64,000 nucleotides of DNA from Dehalococcoidales bacterium (GCA_016783105.1 JADHXF010000001.1:44937-108936); one strand, 5' to 3'; counted from the stretch's first letter, positions 53,853 to 62,717 are shown. The notes: a model not told the origin generated them from the letters alone. Made by a program: numbers and translations.

Positions 53853-55634
53853 TCAATTTGCCTCACCACCGCTGCGCTCACTATCTCCCGCCCGGCTGGT
53901 AATGGCTGATTTAACGGTCTCCTTAAAGCGCGCAAAAGGCTGAGCCGCGGTCTGCTCTCCGCTGCGCAGGCGGACCGATACGGTTTTGGTCTCCACTTCC
54001 TTGTCACCCACCACCAGCATGTAGGGGATTTTTTCCAGCTGCGCCTGGCGAATTTTGAGATTGATTCGCTCCGCCCGGGCATCAACCTCCGCGCGAATAT
54101 CCTCATCTTTAAGTTCAGTCTCGAGCCAGCGGGCGTAATCCAGGTGACGGTCAGCCACCGGGATTATCTGTACCTGAACCGGTGCCAGCCAGGTGGGAAA
54201 GGCACCGCCATAGTGTTCCAGCAGGGTGGCCAGGAAGCGCTCCATGCTGCCGAGCACGGTGCGGTGCACCATGACCGCAGGATGCTCCCGGCCATCCTCC
54301 CCTATGTAGTTAACATCAAAGCGGGGCGGCAGGTTGAAATCGACCTGGATGGTGGGGCCCTGCCATGCCTTGCCCAGCGCACTCTCGAATTTGATATCGA
54401 TTTTCGGCCCGTAGAAGACGCCTTCTCCCGGGTCAATCTCATATTCGCGACCTGACCGCTCGAGTGCCCGCCGCAGGGTTTCCGTGGCTTCCTCCCATAT
54501 TTCCAGCGTGCCGGCATATTTCTCCGGTCGGGTGGAGAGCAATAACTGGTAGTTCTGGAAACCAAAGGTGTCAATCATAAATAGGGCCAGGTCCAGAACC
54601 GCAACGACTTCATCTTCCAGCTGGTCAGGCCGGCAGAAAATATGGGCGTCATCCTGAGTGAAGCCTCTGACGCGGGATAGCCCGTGGAGCACGCCGGAGC
54701 GCTCGTATCGGTAAACGGTACCCAGTTCGGCGTAGCGCAGCGGCAGGTCGCGATAGCTGCGCAGCCTGGTCTTGTAAATGGCGATATGCCCCAGGCAATT
54801 CATCGGTTTTAAGATATACTTCTGCCCCTCGATGTCCATGGGGCTGTAAAGGTAGTCTTTGTAGAATTCAAGGTGTCCGCTGGTTCGCCACAGGTCCATT
54901 CGGGCGATGTGCGGCGTGTAGACCAGGTCATAGCCGCGCCGGAAGTGTTCATCTTTCCAGAAGTCCTCAATGACGCGCCGGACGACGGCCCCTTTCGGGT
55001 GCCAGAGGACAAGGCCGGGGCCGAACTCATCCTGAATGCTGAACAGGTCGAGTTCTTTGCCCAGTTTGCGGTGGTCTCTACGGGCGGCTTCCTCCTGCCG
55101 TTGCAAATGTTCTTCCAGGGCCGCTTCGGTGTCAAAGGCAACCCCGTATATCCGCTGCAACATCGGGCGGTGCTCATCGCCGCGCCAGTAGGCCCCGGCG
55201 ATGTTGATGAGCTTAAAAGCTTTGATTTCCCCGCTTGATTTCACGTGGGGACCGCGGCACATGTCCAGGAATGAGCCCTGCTGGTAGAGGCTTACCTTCT
55301 CATCGGGCAGTTCGTCAATCAGTTCCAGTTTGTAGGGCTGCGCGGCGAAGACCTGCCGTGCCTCCTCTCTGGTCACTTCATTCCGGGTAAAGGGCGTGTC
55401 AGCAGCGATGATTTCTTTCATCTTGTTCTCGATGACGGGCAAGTCATCCGGGCTGAGCGAGCGTGGTAAATCAAAATCGTAATAGAAGCCATCTTCGATG
55501 GCCGGGCCGATGGCGAACTTGGTATCAGGAAAGATGGACAGAACCGCCTCCGCCATCACGTGGGAAGCGGAGTGCCGCATGGTCTCCAGATGTTCTTCTC
55601 TTTTCTGATTTGAGGTCGATGCCAATTTATTCAC
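53853..55634 (-). CDS. thrS: Threonyl-tRNA synthetase lacking the TGS domain
   Basis: Class II synthetase charging tRNA-Thr. The 593-residue protein begins almost directly with the editing (N2) domain (His21 and His25 in RHSASHVMAEA, with the Cys-x3-His of DMCRGPHVKS), whereas most bacterial enzymes have about 60 further N-terminal residues forming a TGS domain. The catalytic core has zinc ligands in KPMNCLGHIAIYK and VMVHRTVLGSMERF, and the anticodon domain is complete. GTG 55634 and TTG 55625 are both possible starts; AGGTGA precedes the TTG. A terminator-like hairpin lies in the leader. Confidence 0.95.
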   Translation of the reverse strand: MNKLASTSNQKREEHLETMRHSASHVMAEAVLSIFPDTKFAIGPAIEDGFYYDFDLPRSLSPDDLPVIENKMKEIIAADTPFTRNEVTREEARQVFAAQPYKLELIDELPDEKVSLYQQGSFLDMCRGPHVKSSGEIKAFKLINIAGAYWRGDEHRPMLQRIYGVAFDTEAALEEHLQRQEEAARRDHRKLGKELDLFSIQDEFGPGLVLWHPKGAVVRRVIEDFWKDEHFRRGYDLVYTPHIARMDLWRTSGHLEFYKDYLYSPMDIEGQKYILKPMNCLGHIAIYKTRLRSYRDLPLRYAELGTVYRYERSGVLHGLSRVRGFTQDDAHIFCRPDQLEDEVVAVLDLALFMIDTFGFQNYQLLLSTRPEKYAGTLEIWEEATETLRRALERSGREYEIDPGEGVFYGPKIDIKFESALGKAWQGPTIQVDFNLPPRFDVNYIGEDGREHPAVMVHRTVLGSMERFLATLLEHYGGAFPTWLAPVQVQIIPVADRHLDYARWLETELKDEDIRAEVDARAERINLKIRQAQLEKIPYMLVVGDKEVETKTVSVRLRSGEQTAAQPFARFKETVKSAITSRAGDSERSGGEAN

Positions 55635-55650
55635 CTGGCCGTTGATAACG

Positions 55651-55681
55651 AAAACCTCTCACCCAGCTTTGGGACGAGAGG
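55651..55681 (-). promoter_or_regulatory. Terminator-like hairpin in the thrS leader (possible attenuator)
   Basis: On the minus strand CCTCTC-GT-CCCA-AAGC-TGGG-T-GAGAGG folds into a two-part stem followed by TTTT. It starts about 26 nt after the predicted transcription start and ends 17 nt before the thrS GTG. Since no gene lies upstream on this strand, it can only act on thrS itself. Confidence 0.6.
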
Positions 55682-55713
55682 CTTTACCCATCCCTCCCTA
55701 ATTCATCAGCCCT

Positions 55714-55742
55714 ATTATAACAGCGCCATCTGGTGGGTGCAA
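55714..55742 (-). promoter_or_regulatory. Promoter of thrS
   Basis: On the minus strand TGTTATAAT supplies a TG-extended perfect -10 (55714-55719). TTGCAC lies 17 nt upstream as a poor -35. Transcription would start near 55707, giving a leader of about 73 nt. Confidence 0.6.
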
Positions 55743-55767
55743 ACCTGTTGTTAAACTTGCTTTCAGT

Positions 55768-55797
55768 TTGCCTGTTACCACGGCGAATAGCTATAAT
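55768..55797 (+). promoter_or_regulatory. Promoter of the MFS transporter gene
   Basis: TTGCCT (55768-55773) and TATAAT (55792-55797) are separated by 18 nt. Transcription would begin near 55804, about 7 nt ahead of the ATG, with no room for a Shine-Dalgarno. Confidence 0.7.
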
Positions 55798-55810
55798 AAA
55801 GTATATCCGC

Positions 55811-56977
55811 ATGATAAAACGAGTATTCCCCGTTCTGGCCCTGGCCATATTTTCCTCCATGCTGGGCGCCGGCATCGTCGTCCCGCTTTTACCGCTCTAT
55901 GCCGAAAACATGGGGGCGTCCGGACTGTGGCTGGGGTTTATTTTTGCCGGCTTTTCCATTTCTCGTACCATCTTTACACCGATATTCGGTCGGCTCTCCG
56001 ACCGCAAAGGCCGGAAGCTAATTCTCTGCGTCGGTCTTTTCGCCTATGCTCTGATTTCATTTACCTTTGTCCTGGCAACCAGTGTCTACCAGCTGGTCTT
56101 GATTCGCACCGTGCACGGCATAACGGGTGCCATGATTTTGCCCATTGCGCAGGCATATATCGGTGACCTTTCGCCCGAGGGTGAGGAAGGGAAATGGATG
56201 GGGTACTCAAATGCCGCTTTCTTCAGTGGTTTCGGCGTTGGCCCGCTAATGGGCGGGGTACTCGCGGCGCAGTGGGGGATGAACCTCGCCTTCATTACCA
56301 TGGGTGTTCTTAACCTGCTGGCATTTTCAATCGCGGTTATTATGCTGCCCCGCAGCGACCAGAGAAAACAGGCTGCGGTGACCTCTTTGTCCTTCCTGGA
56401 TATGCGCCGGAGTAGCACCATGGTTGGCCTTTTCAGCTTCCGTCTGGCGATTGCCCTGGGCAGGTCTTCTTTTTTCATTTTTTTACCGCTGCTCGCTGCC
56501 ATCAGCCTCGGCCTGCCGGCGAACCTTATCGGCATATTGATAGCGGTTCACGTCCTTCTGATATCGATACTCGGGGTTCTGGGAGGTCGGATTGCCGACA
56601 TCTTCAATCGGCGAGTGCTGGTGATTATCGGGTCGCTGGTGATTTCCACCTATATGTTTCTGGTGCCGCTATCTCCAGGCTTCTGGCCGTTACTGGCACT
56701 GTGCATGCTGGGCAGTATTGGCAGTGCTATCGCCACGCCGTCGGTTCTGGCGTTGACTGTGGAGGAGGGTAGGAAGTATGGGATGGGCTCGGCCATTTCG
56801 GCTATCACCATGGCGCTTAGCATTGGCATGGCACTCGGGCCAATTCTGAGCGGCATTATCGTTGACTTTATCAATATCAACGCCGCCTTTTATTTCAATG
56901 CGGGCCTGTCCTTATTCGGCGCTGCTTTGTTCGCGTGGTTTACCCGGCCAGGGAAAAGCGAATCAACGGCCGGTTGA
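55811..56977 (+). CDS. Major facilitator superfamily transporter
   Basis: 388 residues from ATG 55811 with about 12 membrane segments. The loop 2-3 signature reads GRLSDRKGRKLILCVG, and the equivalent loop in the second half reads GGRIADIFNRRVLVI. AYIGDLSPEGEEGKWMGYSN is a motif seen in multidrug and sugar efflux members. The exporter class (DHA1-like) is likely, the substrate unknown. A longer reading upstream would pass through the promoter and lacks a membrane-protein pattern. It overlaps the convergent symporter gene by 15 nt. Confidence 0.88.
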   Translation: MIKRVFPVLALAIFSSMLGAGIVVPLLPLYAENMGASGLWLGFIFAGFSISRTIFTPIFGRLSDRKGRKLILCVGLFAYALISFTFVLATSVYQLVLIRTVHGITGAMILPIAQAYIGDLSPEGEEGKWMGYSNAAFFSGFGVGPLMGGVLAAQWGMNLAFITMGVLNLLAFSIAVIMLPRSDQRKQAAVTSLSFLDMRRSSTMVGLFSFRLAIALGRSSFFIFLPLLAAISLGLPANLIGILIAVHVLLISILGVLGGRIADIFNRRVLVIIGSLVISTYMFLVPLSPGFWPLLALCMLGSIGSAIATPSVLALTVEEGRKYGMGSAISAITMALSIGMALGPILSGIIVDFININAAFYFNAGLSLFGAALFAWFTRPGKSESTAG

Positions 56978-58339
56978 CCTGTACCGACGGTCGATATAAC
57001 TGACCAGGAAAAGAAGCACACCACTTATCAGCAGCGCCCCCAGGTCCAGGTACTTGATAGCGAACAGCTTGCTGATCAGGCCTGCCGAGCCACCGCCGAT
57101 GAGCGCCGCCAGTGCTCCGGTGGGAGTAACCTTCAGGCGATTCTTAAAAAAGCCGGCGATGACCGGCAGGATTACCCCCGAAGTGTAGATTGTGTAGGCA
57201 AAGAGGAGGGCGCTGATAACGCCCTTGAGCATCAGGGCTACGATGAGTGAGCATATACCCAGCAGCACTATGGCCCACCTGGAGCGGGGCAGCACACCCG
57301 ACTGGTTGGCGGTTGGCCTGAATCTTCCGATGATGTCTATGCTCAGTATGGTGCTGGCGCTTAATAAAGTGGTATCGGCCGAGGACATCACGGCGCAGAG
57401 CAAAGCGGCCAGAACGATGCCGCCCAGGAGCGGTGAGAATAATTCGCTGATGACCGTGGGAAAGGCCTGCTCGGGTGCAATGTCGGGGAACAGGGAAGCG
57501 GCGCCCATGCCGATTATGGTGATGGCGAAGGCTAAAGGGATGATGAGTATCGCTGTCCACAATGTGGCCGTGCTTGCCGTTCTGTCGTCCCGGGCGCAGA
57601 AGATGCGGGAATACATATCCGGTCCTACTACATAGGTCAGACCGACGAGCAGCAAGAGCGTTATCAGGGCCGTGCCGTTAAACTGCGGGCTTACCGGGAA
57701 GGCAAAGTACTCGGCGGGCAGTGAGCTTTGCAGCCCTTCCCATCCTCCCAGCCTGGTCAGGAGTAAGGCCAGGCTGGCGAAGACGCCGACGAAAATGATA
57801 ACCGACTGTAATACATCGGTGCGGATGATGGCGTGCTGACCGCCCAGCAGCGTATAGGTAACGAAGATAACGGTGAAAACCACCATCCACACTGTTGGAC
57901 TGCCGAGGCCAAGGATACCCAGTATTTTGCCGGCAGCGATAATCTGGGCGGCAACAATCCCTATCCAGGCAACCACAATGAGAACAGAGACAGCGAGGGC
58001 CATCCGTCGGTCATATTGTTTTTCGACCAGCTCCGGCAGCGTATAAAGCGCCAGCTTCCTGACCTTTCGGGCGAAAAAGAGCCCCAGAAATACCAGGCCG
58101 ATGCTGCCCACCAGTAGCCACCACGCCCCGGTCAATCCTCGCTGGAAACCCAGCCCCGCCATGCCTATGGTAGCTGAGCCACCGATGATGGTGGCCAGCA
58201 GTGAGCCAACAATGAACGGCGAAGAGTTTTTTCTCCCGGCGACGAAAAAATCATCGGCACCTCTTGCCTTCCGGCGGCTCGCTATGCCGATGGCGAGCAT
58301 AACCAGGAAGTATAGGGCGATGATTATCAGTGCGCTCAT
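56963..58339 (-). CDS. Sodium:solute symporter family (SSS) transporter
   Basis: 458-residue membrane protein with about 13 hydrophobic segments. Features are ADDFFVAGRKNSSPFIVGSL, GSATIGMAGLGFQRGLTGAW, TLLGGQHAIIRTDVLQSVII and AVMSSADTTLLSASTILSID, which hold the sodium-site residues of SLC5-type carriers. It resembles the pantothenate/proline/monocarboxylate group; the substrate cannot be assigned. It stands alone, convergent with the MFS gene. Confidence 0.9.
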   Translation of the reverse strand: MSALIIIALYFLVMLAIGIASRRKARGADDFFVAGRKNSSPFIVGSLLATIIGGSATIGMAGLGFQRGLTGAWWLLVGSIGLVFLGLFFARKVRKLALYTLPELVEKQYDRRMALAVSVLIVVAWIGIVAAQIIAAGKILGILGLGSPTVWMVVFTVIFVTYTLLGGQHAIIRTDVLQSVIIFVGVFASLALLLTRLGGWEGLQSSLPAEYFAFPVSPQFNGTALITLLLLVGLTYVVGPDMYSRIFCARDDRTASTATLWTAILIIPLAFAITIIGMGAASLFPDIAPEQAFPTVISELFSPLLGGIVLAALLCAVMSSADTTLLSASTILSIDIIGRFRPTANQSGVLPRSRWAIVLLGICSLIVALMLKGVISALLFAYTIYTSGVILPVIAGFFKNRLKVTPTGALAALIGGGSAGLISKLFAIKYLDLGALLISGVLLFLVSYIDRRYRSTGR

Positions 58340-58452
58340 GCTGACGGCTTGTATCTTTCGTTGTCTGAAGAATTTTCGATAGCTATTTTATGGAACTGGC
58401 TTAGCACAAAGGGAATGGAGCCTGGCGCGTGTAAGGGGGTTTCAATATGCGC

Positions 58453-58683
58453 TCATTTCCTCGGCTTTTCCAGGCCGAGGAGGGCAATCTCAATAGGCTG
58501 TCCGCATTTGGAGCAGGTGATGTTGAGCGTTATCGGCTGCCTCATTACCCGTTCGGCAACGGCGGTGACCATGGAGTCGATATTGTCCAGGCGGTCGTCA
58601 AGCATATCCAGGCGCTTGTTGATGCGTTCGATATCAGCCTTGGTATCCTCAACCGCCGAACTGGATTTCCTGTCCTGCGCCAA
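58453..58683 (-). CDS. Small coiled-coil zinc-ribbon protein, function unknown
   Basis: 76 residues. The N-terminal two-thirds form a heptad-rich coiled coil (DIERINKRLDMLDDRLDNID) and the C-terminus has a single CSKCGQPIEI knuckle, so zinc would require a dimer or only a redox pair. The start is TTG 58683 with GGGAGGAGG 7 nt upstream. Its promoter is an exact consensus sigma-70 promoter, suggesting strong expression. The role is unknown. Confidence 0.75.
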   Translation of the reverse strand: MAQDRKSSSAVEDTKADIERINKRLDMLDDRLDNIDSMVTAVAERVMRQPITLNITCSKCGQPIEIALLGLEKPRK

Positions 58684-58715
58684 ATTAAGGCCTCCTCCCG
58701 GGTTTGATTAACTAA

Positions 58716-58744
58716 ATTATACGTACCTGATGGTAATATGTCAA
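58716..58744 (-). promoter_or_regulatory. Perfect consensus promoter of the coiled-coil zinc protein
   Basis: On the minus strand TTGACA (58739-58744) and TATAAT (58716-58721) are separated by exactly 17 nt. Transcription would start near 58709. Confidence 0.88.
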
Positions 58745-58760
58745 AACTTCACGCCGCATA

Positions 58761-58789
58761 TTGATTTATCAGAGTCATGGGAGTATAAT
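58761..58789 (+). promoter_or_regulatory. Promoter of the EF-Tu-domain-like gene
   Basis: TTGATT (58761-58766) and TATAAT (58784-58789) are separated by 17 nt, divergent from the consensus promoter next to it. Transcription would start near 58796. Confidence 0.75.
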
Positions 58790-58839
58790 TTCAGCACTAA
58801 ACGATGTGAACGTTGAATGTCAGGTAAGGAGGGAGTCAT

Positions 58840-59094
58840 ATGCCTGAGGAGGAAGTCGGAAAGGTAAGCGATTTCTTCGCTCACCCGGTGGTCGCTGGCA
58901 TTGATCTCACCGGTACGCTGAAAGTGGGTGACCGAGTCCATATCAAGGGACACACCACTGACCTGGAAATGACGGTGAACTCAATGCAGATCAACAATGT
59001 GGACGTCACTGAAGCCAAAGCCGGTGATGCCGTCGGGGTCAAGGTGACGGAGCGGGTACGACACGGGGACAGTGTCTACAAAGTCACCGACTGA
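58840..59094 (+). CDS. Translation-elongation-factor-like small protein (EF-Tu domain II fold)
   Basis: 84 residues resembling the second beta-barrel domain of translational GTPases: GIDLTGTLKVGDRVHIKGHT, then a segment ending in AKAGDAVGVKV and RHGDSVYKV. There is no GTPase domain. AAGGAGGGAG lies 8 nt before the ATG. Similar short proteins are annotated as translation elongation factor-like in several anaerobes; the role is not known to me. It may bind RNA or a thiolated or selenium-linked factor by analogy, which is speculation. Confidence 0.75.
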   Translation: MPEEEVGKVSDFFAHPVVAGIDLTGTLKVGDRVHIKGHTTDLEMTVNSMQINNVDVTEAKAGDAVGVKVTERVRHGDSVYKVTD

Positions 59095-59135
59095 TTGCTA
59101 CCGGCGAATCAGTATGGGTCTGGCGATTGGTGACG

Positions 59136-59603
59136 CTAACCCATGGCTTTGAGCAGGTTCGCCGTCTCGATAGCACTGACCGCCGCGTCAAATCCCTTGT
59201 TGCCCCCTTTTGAGCCGGAACGCTCTATGGCTTGCTCCAGAGTTTCCGTGGTGAGAATGCTGTTCACGACGGGCACCCCGGTCTCAAGGCTGACGTGGGC
59301 TATCCCCTTGGTGGCTTCGGCAGCGATGTATTCCCAGTGAGGTGTGCCACCGCGGATGACCGCGGCCAGGCAGATAATGGCATCGTACTTCTTGGACTGG
59401 GCCAATTTCTGGGCCACCAGCGGGATTTCAAATGACCCCGGTGTCCAGGCAACCTCAATGTCTGTCTCGATGACGCCGTGGCGGAGCAAAGCATCCTGAG
59501 CTCCTTCCAGCAGTTTCCGGGTAAAGAACTCGTTGAAGCGAGAAACCACGAGGCCGAACTTCAGCCCTTTGCCCAGCAGTGAGCCTTCATAGCTTTTACT
59601 CAT
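59136..59603 (-). CDS. ribH: 6,7-dimethyl-8-ribityllumazine synthase
   Basis: Penultimate enzyme of riboflavin synthesis. The 155-residue product from ATG 59603 has [55 protein letters not shown] with the catalytic His, and [17 protein letters not shown] with [18 protein letters not shown] lies 4 nt before the ATG; a 10-residue longer reading has no family match. It is the last gene of ribE-ribBA-ribH. Confidence 0.96.
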   Translation of the reverse strand: MSKSYEGSLLGKGLKFGLVVSRFNEFFTRKLLEGAQDALLRHGVIETDIEVAWTPGSFEIPLVAQKLAQSKKYDAIICLAAVIRGGTPHWEYIAAEATKGIAHVSLETGVPVVNSILTTETLEQAIERSGSKGGNKGFDAAVSAIETANLLKAMG

Positions 59604-59625
59604 AATCCTCTCCTTTTTACCGGGA

Positions 59626-60858
59626 TTAATCACAACTTTCGGGGGATATCCTGGTCGGTTTCAGGGTATGCCCCAATTTTTTCTGTTTTGTTTCCAGATA
59701 TCGACTGTTGAACGGGTTCGGTGCCGTGATTATGGGCACGGTCTCTGCCACCTTGAGCCCGTAGCTCTCCAGCCCGATTACTTTCTTGGGGTTGTTGGTG
59801 AGCAGGCGGATATTATGCAGCCCCAGTTCCGCCAGAATCTGGGCGCCAACGCCGTAGTCCCGCAGGTCCGGGGCAAAACCAAGCGAGAGATTGGCCTCTA
59901 CCGTGTCCAGCCCTTTGTCCTGCAGTTCGTAGGCACGGATTTTATTATGAATGCCGATGCCCCGCCCTTCCTGCCTCATATAGAGGAGGACGCCTCGTCC
60001 TTCCTCGGCGATGCTTTTCATCGCCATCTTGATCTGTTCTCCGCAGTCGCAGCGGAGGCTGCCGAATACCTCGCCGGTAAGGCACTGGCTGTGCACCCTG
60101 ACCAGCACCGGCTCATCGGTGGCCACGTCTCCCATCACCAGAGCGATGTGTTCATCAGGGTCGATATTGCTCTGGTAGGCGATGGCGGTGAAATTGCCGT
60201 ACGGCGTGGGCAGTTTGGCTTCGGCCACGCGGTGCACCAGTCTTTCGTGACGGTAACGGTAGGCAATGAGGTCGGCCATGCTCACGATGTTTATACCAAA
60301 CCGCTTGGCCATTTGTTTAAGCTGGGGCATCCGGGCCATGGCGCCGTTTTCTTTTAATATCTCGCAGATAACCCCGGCCGGGTAGAGTCCGGCCAACCTG
60401 GCCAGGTCAACTATCGCTTCAGTATGTCCTGCTCGCACCAGGACGCCGCCTTCCCGGGCCCGCAGTGGGAACATGTGCCCCGGCCGGCCGATGTCCTCGG
60501 GCTGCGTGGCCGGGTCAAGCACGGCTCTTATCGTCTCGGCACGGTCGGCTGCGGAAATGCCGGTGCTCACCATGTGCTTGGCTTCGATTGACACGGTAAA
60601 TGCGGTGGAGAATTTGGAGGTATTGTGCTCTACCATCATGGGGATATGCAGTTCATCAAGGCGCTGGCCGATGATGGGCAGGCAAATAAGTCCCCGTCCA
60701 TGCCTGGCCATGAAGTTAACGGCATCGGCGGTCACCTTCTCCGCGGCCATGGCAAGGTCGCCCTCGTTCTCGCGGTCCTCATCATCGACGATGATAAGAA
60801 ACCTGCCAGCTCTGATGTCTTCAATTGCTTCTGGAATCGTGGCCAGACCGGTACTCAT
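59626..60858 (-). CDS. ribBA: Bifunctional DHBP synthase / GTP cyclohydrolase II
   Basis: Provides both riboflavin precursors. The N-terminal RibB half (to about residue 200) has [15 protein letters not shown] and [20 protein letters not shown]; the RibA half has [20 protein letters not shown] with the zinc cysteines, [20 protein letters not shown], and [12 protein letters not shown] 60858 (410 residues) is preferred, with GGAG upstream; ATG 60879 overlaps the ribE stop but lacks a binding site. Confidence 0.96.
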   Translation of the reverse strand: MSTGLATIPEAIEDIRAGRFLIIVDDEDRENEGDLAMAAEKVTADAVNFMARHGRGLICLPIIGQRLDELHIPMMVEHNTSKFSTAFTVSIEAKHMVSTGISAADRAETIRAVLDPATQPEDIGRPGHMFPLRAREGGVLVRAGHTEAIVDLARLAGLYPAGVICEILKENGAMARMPQLKQMAKRFGINIVSMADLIAYRYRHERLVHRVAEAKLPTPYGNFTAIAYQSNIDPDEHIALVMGDVATDEPVLVRVHSQCLTGEVFGSLRCDCGEQIKMAMKSIAEEGRGVLLYMRQEGRGIGIHNKIRAYELQDKGLDTVEANLSLGFAPDLRDYGVGAQILAELGLHNIRLLTNNPKKVIGLESYGLKVAETVPIITAPNPFNSRYLETKQKKLGHTLKPTRISPESCD

Positions 60859-60875
60859 CTCTGCTCCATTGCCTC

Positions 60876-61505
60876 TCATCCGATGGTAAAGCCGTGCTCA
60901 ATCAGAAATTCCGCGGTCAGTCCACCGGCCTGCGGCTGCGTAAACTGCGCCACGTACTTGGCGATGATATCCACTTCAAGATTTACCGCGTCGCCCACTT
61001 TTCGGCTGCCCAGCGTGGTATTCCGGCGCGTGTATTCAACCACGGAGACCTGGAATGAGCTGTTGTCCTTCTCCGTTATGGTCAGGCTTATGCCGTCAAC
61101 GGCGATAAATCCCTTCGGCGCGGTGTAGCGTAGAACCTCAGGTGGGGCTTCAAGGCGGAAAAGAAGTGCTTCACCTTCCCATTCCATGGCAATAATGCGG
61201 CCGGTATCGTCAATGTGGCCCTGAACCAGATGCCCGCCCAGCCGACCGCCCAGCGTCGTCGGTCGCTCCAGGTTGACGCCGTCTCCGGCTTTAAGCTGTC
61301 CGAGATTGGTGCGCAGCAGCGTCTCCGGCATGACATCGACGGAGAACGAAGCGCGGTCGAAATCGGTAACCGTCAGGCAGGCGCCGTTGATGGCAATGCT
61401 GTCGCCCGGATTAACCCCATCGACAACCTGCCGGGCAGAAATGACCAGTTTGGTGGTCGATGCCGAGGATACTTTACCTATTTCTTCTACTATCCCGGTG
61501 AACAT
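60876..61505 (-). CDS. ribE: Riboflavin synthase alpha chain
   Basis: Dismutates lumazine to riboflavin. The 209-residue product consists of two lumazine-binding repeats: [12 protein letters not shown] with [10 protein letters not shown], and [17 protein letters not shown] with DGISLTI. It is the first gene of the cluster; its 3' end is 17 nt from the preferred ribBA start. No ribD is adjacent and no FMN riboswitch fits in the short upstream region. Confidence 0.96.
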   Translation of the reverse strand: MFTGIVEEIGKVSSASTTKLVISARQVVDGVNPGDSIAINGACLTVTDFDRASFSVDVMPETLLRTNLGQLKAGDGVNLERPTTLGGRLGGHLVQGHIDDTGRIIAMEWEGEALLFRLEAPPEVLRYTAPKGFIAVDGISLTITEKDNSSFQVSVVEYTRRNTTLGSRKVGDAVNLEVDIIAKYVAQFTQPQAGGLTAEFLIEHGFTIG

Positions 61506-61537
61506 GGCATTCTTAACATAAAATATGGATTAGCGTT

Positions 61538-61567
61538 ATTGTAGCATTTCGGCGACTGGAAATGCAA
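61538..61567 (-). promoter_or_regulatory. Promoter of the riboflavin cluster
   Basis: On the minus strand TTGCAT (61562-61567) and TACAAT (61538-61543) are separated by 18 nt, with a TG extension (TGCTACAAT). Transcription would start near 61531, 26 nt before ribE, too close for an FMN riboswitch. Confidence 0.55.
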
Positions 61568-61599
61568 CCACCGCCAGATTTTGGATATAGCGCGGAGTC

Positions 61600-62373
61600 C
61601 TATTCTATGCGGTAGACCACCTGTACGGACAGTCTGATTTCCGTTTCTCCCGGGCTGATGGGGGTGGGGGGTGCTGCCATTGCCGGCATCGCGGCTTCGC
61701 CATAGAATTCGCGCACCACAGGCACAGAAGCCCCGCTTTCGCTGATATACATGGGCTTACCCAGCCTGACATTTCCCAGGTCAGCCAGCTGCTCAGCCTT
61801 GGCCTTGGCATCAGCCATAGCCAGTTTCCGGGCCTCTTCATAGTATGCAGAGGGGTCATCCACGGTGAAACTTATGTTATTTATCCTGATATAGTCACCC
61901 CCGGCGCTGGCCACGGCGTCGATAATGGCGCCGGTATCTTCAATCATCCTCACCTTGACGTTTACCGTATTGGTCACCCGATAGCCGATAAGGATTTCGC
62001 GGGCATCCTTTTCCGACCATCTTCGCACCGGAGCGATGCTGAAATACTGCGTCTTGATGTCCTTTTCCGCGACGCTAAACCGGTCGAGCTCCGCAACCAC
62101 CGCGGTCATGGCTGTCGCTGCCTGGCCCTGTGCTTCGGCAACAGTGTCCGCCTGGGCTTCCACGCCAATGTTTAGAATGGCAACATCGGGAACAACGCCG
62201 ACTTTTCCCTCGCCGGTGACCCAGATGCCAGTATTCTGCTGGTTGAATATGCCGCTCGCCAGTGAGCTGGTGCCGGATGCCGAAGAAGGCGGGGAGAGTG
62301 AGTCACAACCCGTCGCGCCGAAAGCAATGGTCAAGAGCACCGTAGAAAGAACAATCAGGGATTTCCAGTTCAT
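61600..62373 (-). CDS. SIMPL-domain (DUF541) lipoprotein
   Basis: 257 residues. A hydrophobic signal peptide ends at the lipobox-like AFGATGC (Cys23), so the protein is likely lipid-anchored outside the membrane. The SIMPL domain follows from GIWVTGEGKVGVVPDVAILN through the repeated beta-alpha pattern to EIRLSVQVVYRIE. Members are periplasmic or extracellular oligomers of uncertain role linked to envelope stress. It stands as a single gene on the minus strand. Confidence 0.88.
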   Translation of the reverse strand: MNWKSLIVLSTVLLTIAFGATGCDSLSPPSSASGTSSLASGIFNQQNTGIWVTGEGKVGVVPDVAILNIGVEAQADTVAEAQGQAATAMTAVVAELDRFSVAEKDIKTQYFSIAPVRRWSEKDAREILIGYRVTNTVNVKVRMIEDTGAIIDAVASAGGDYIRINNISFTVDDPSAYYEEARKLAMADAKAKAEQLADLGNVRLGKPMYISESGASVPVVREFYGEAAMPAMAAPPTPISPGETEIRLSVQVVYRIE

Positions 62374-62446
62374 TGATTATTACCTCGTAATTCGTATTCG
62401 CCTAATAAAAAGTATACCGAATGGCAGGGGCAAAATCAAGGTAGCT

Positions 62447-62620
62447 CTATTCAGCACGCTGGAGCCAGGGTGCCTTGACCATTCCGTCGGCATGGAAGAG
62501 GAACTTCCTGGCCCACAGGGAAACATAGACCAGCCCTATCAGCGCGGGGACTTCAATGAGGGGGCCGACCACTGTAGCCAGTGCCTGCCCGGAATTGATG
62601 CCGAACGTGCCCACGGCCTG
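62447..62620 (-). pseudogene. C-terminal remnant of an Acr3 arsenite efflux permease
   Basis: 57 codons after an in-frame TGA and ending at TAG 62447 read GTFGINSGQALATVVGPLIE, continuing VPALIGLVYVSLWARKF. This is the last membrane helix and tail of Acr3 (FGINSG-ATVIGPLVEVP pattern). The upstream nine helices are absent and no start codon or promoter is present. The sequence just upstream (62621-62700) is unrelated in all frames I read. It is a decayed fragment between the SIMPL gene and pcrA. Confidence 0.8.
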
Positions 62621-62705
62621 TCAATAACATTCCGGCAGGCTTCGTTAAGCCGATGAAAAGCCTGGGTGAGCAGCATTCCTGACGTATAAAAGCGCCGAGA
62701 TGAAA

Positions 62706-62714
62706 TGTTATAAT
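62706..62714 (+). promoter_or_regulatory. Extended -10 promoter of pcrA
   Basis: TGTTATAAT has a TG extension and a perfect -10 (62709-62714). Transcription would start near 62721, exactly at the second of two tandem ATG codons. No -35 is apparent. Confidence 0.6.
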
Positions 62715-62717
62715 AAA

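Noticed and set aside
55662..55694. Leader peptide beginning ATG GGT AAA GCC upstream of thrS
   Set aside because: It holds no threonine codons and the purine-rich run touches the ATG with no spacing, so translation attenuation is unlikely.
55635..55707. T-box riboswitch upstream of thrS
   Set aside because: The predicted leader is about 73 nt and lacks the T-box sequence and specifier stem; only the terminator-like hairpin remains.
61506..61599. FMN riboswitch before ribE
   Set aside because: The gap is under 100 nt, and none of the conserved RFN-element sequences are seen.
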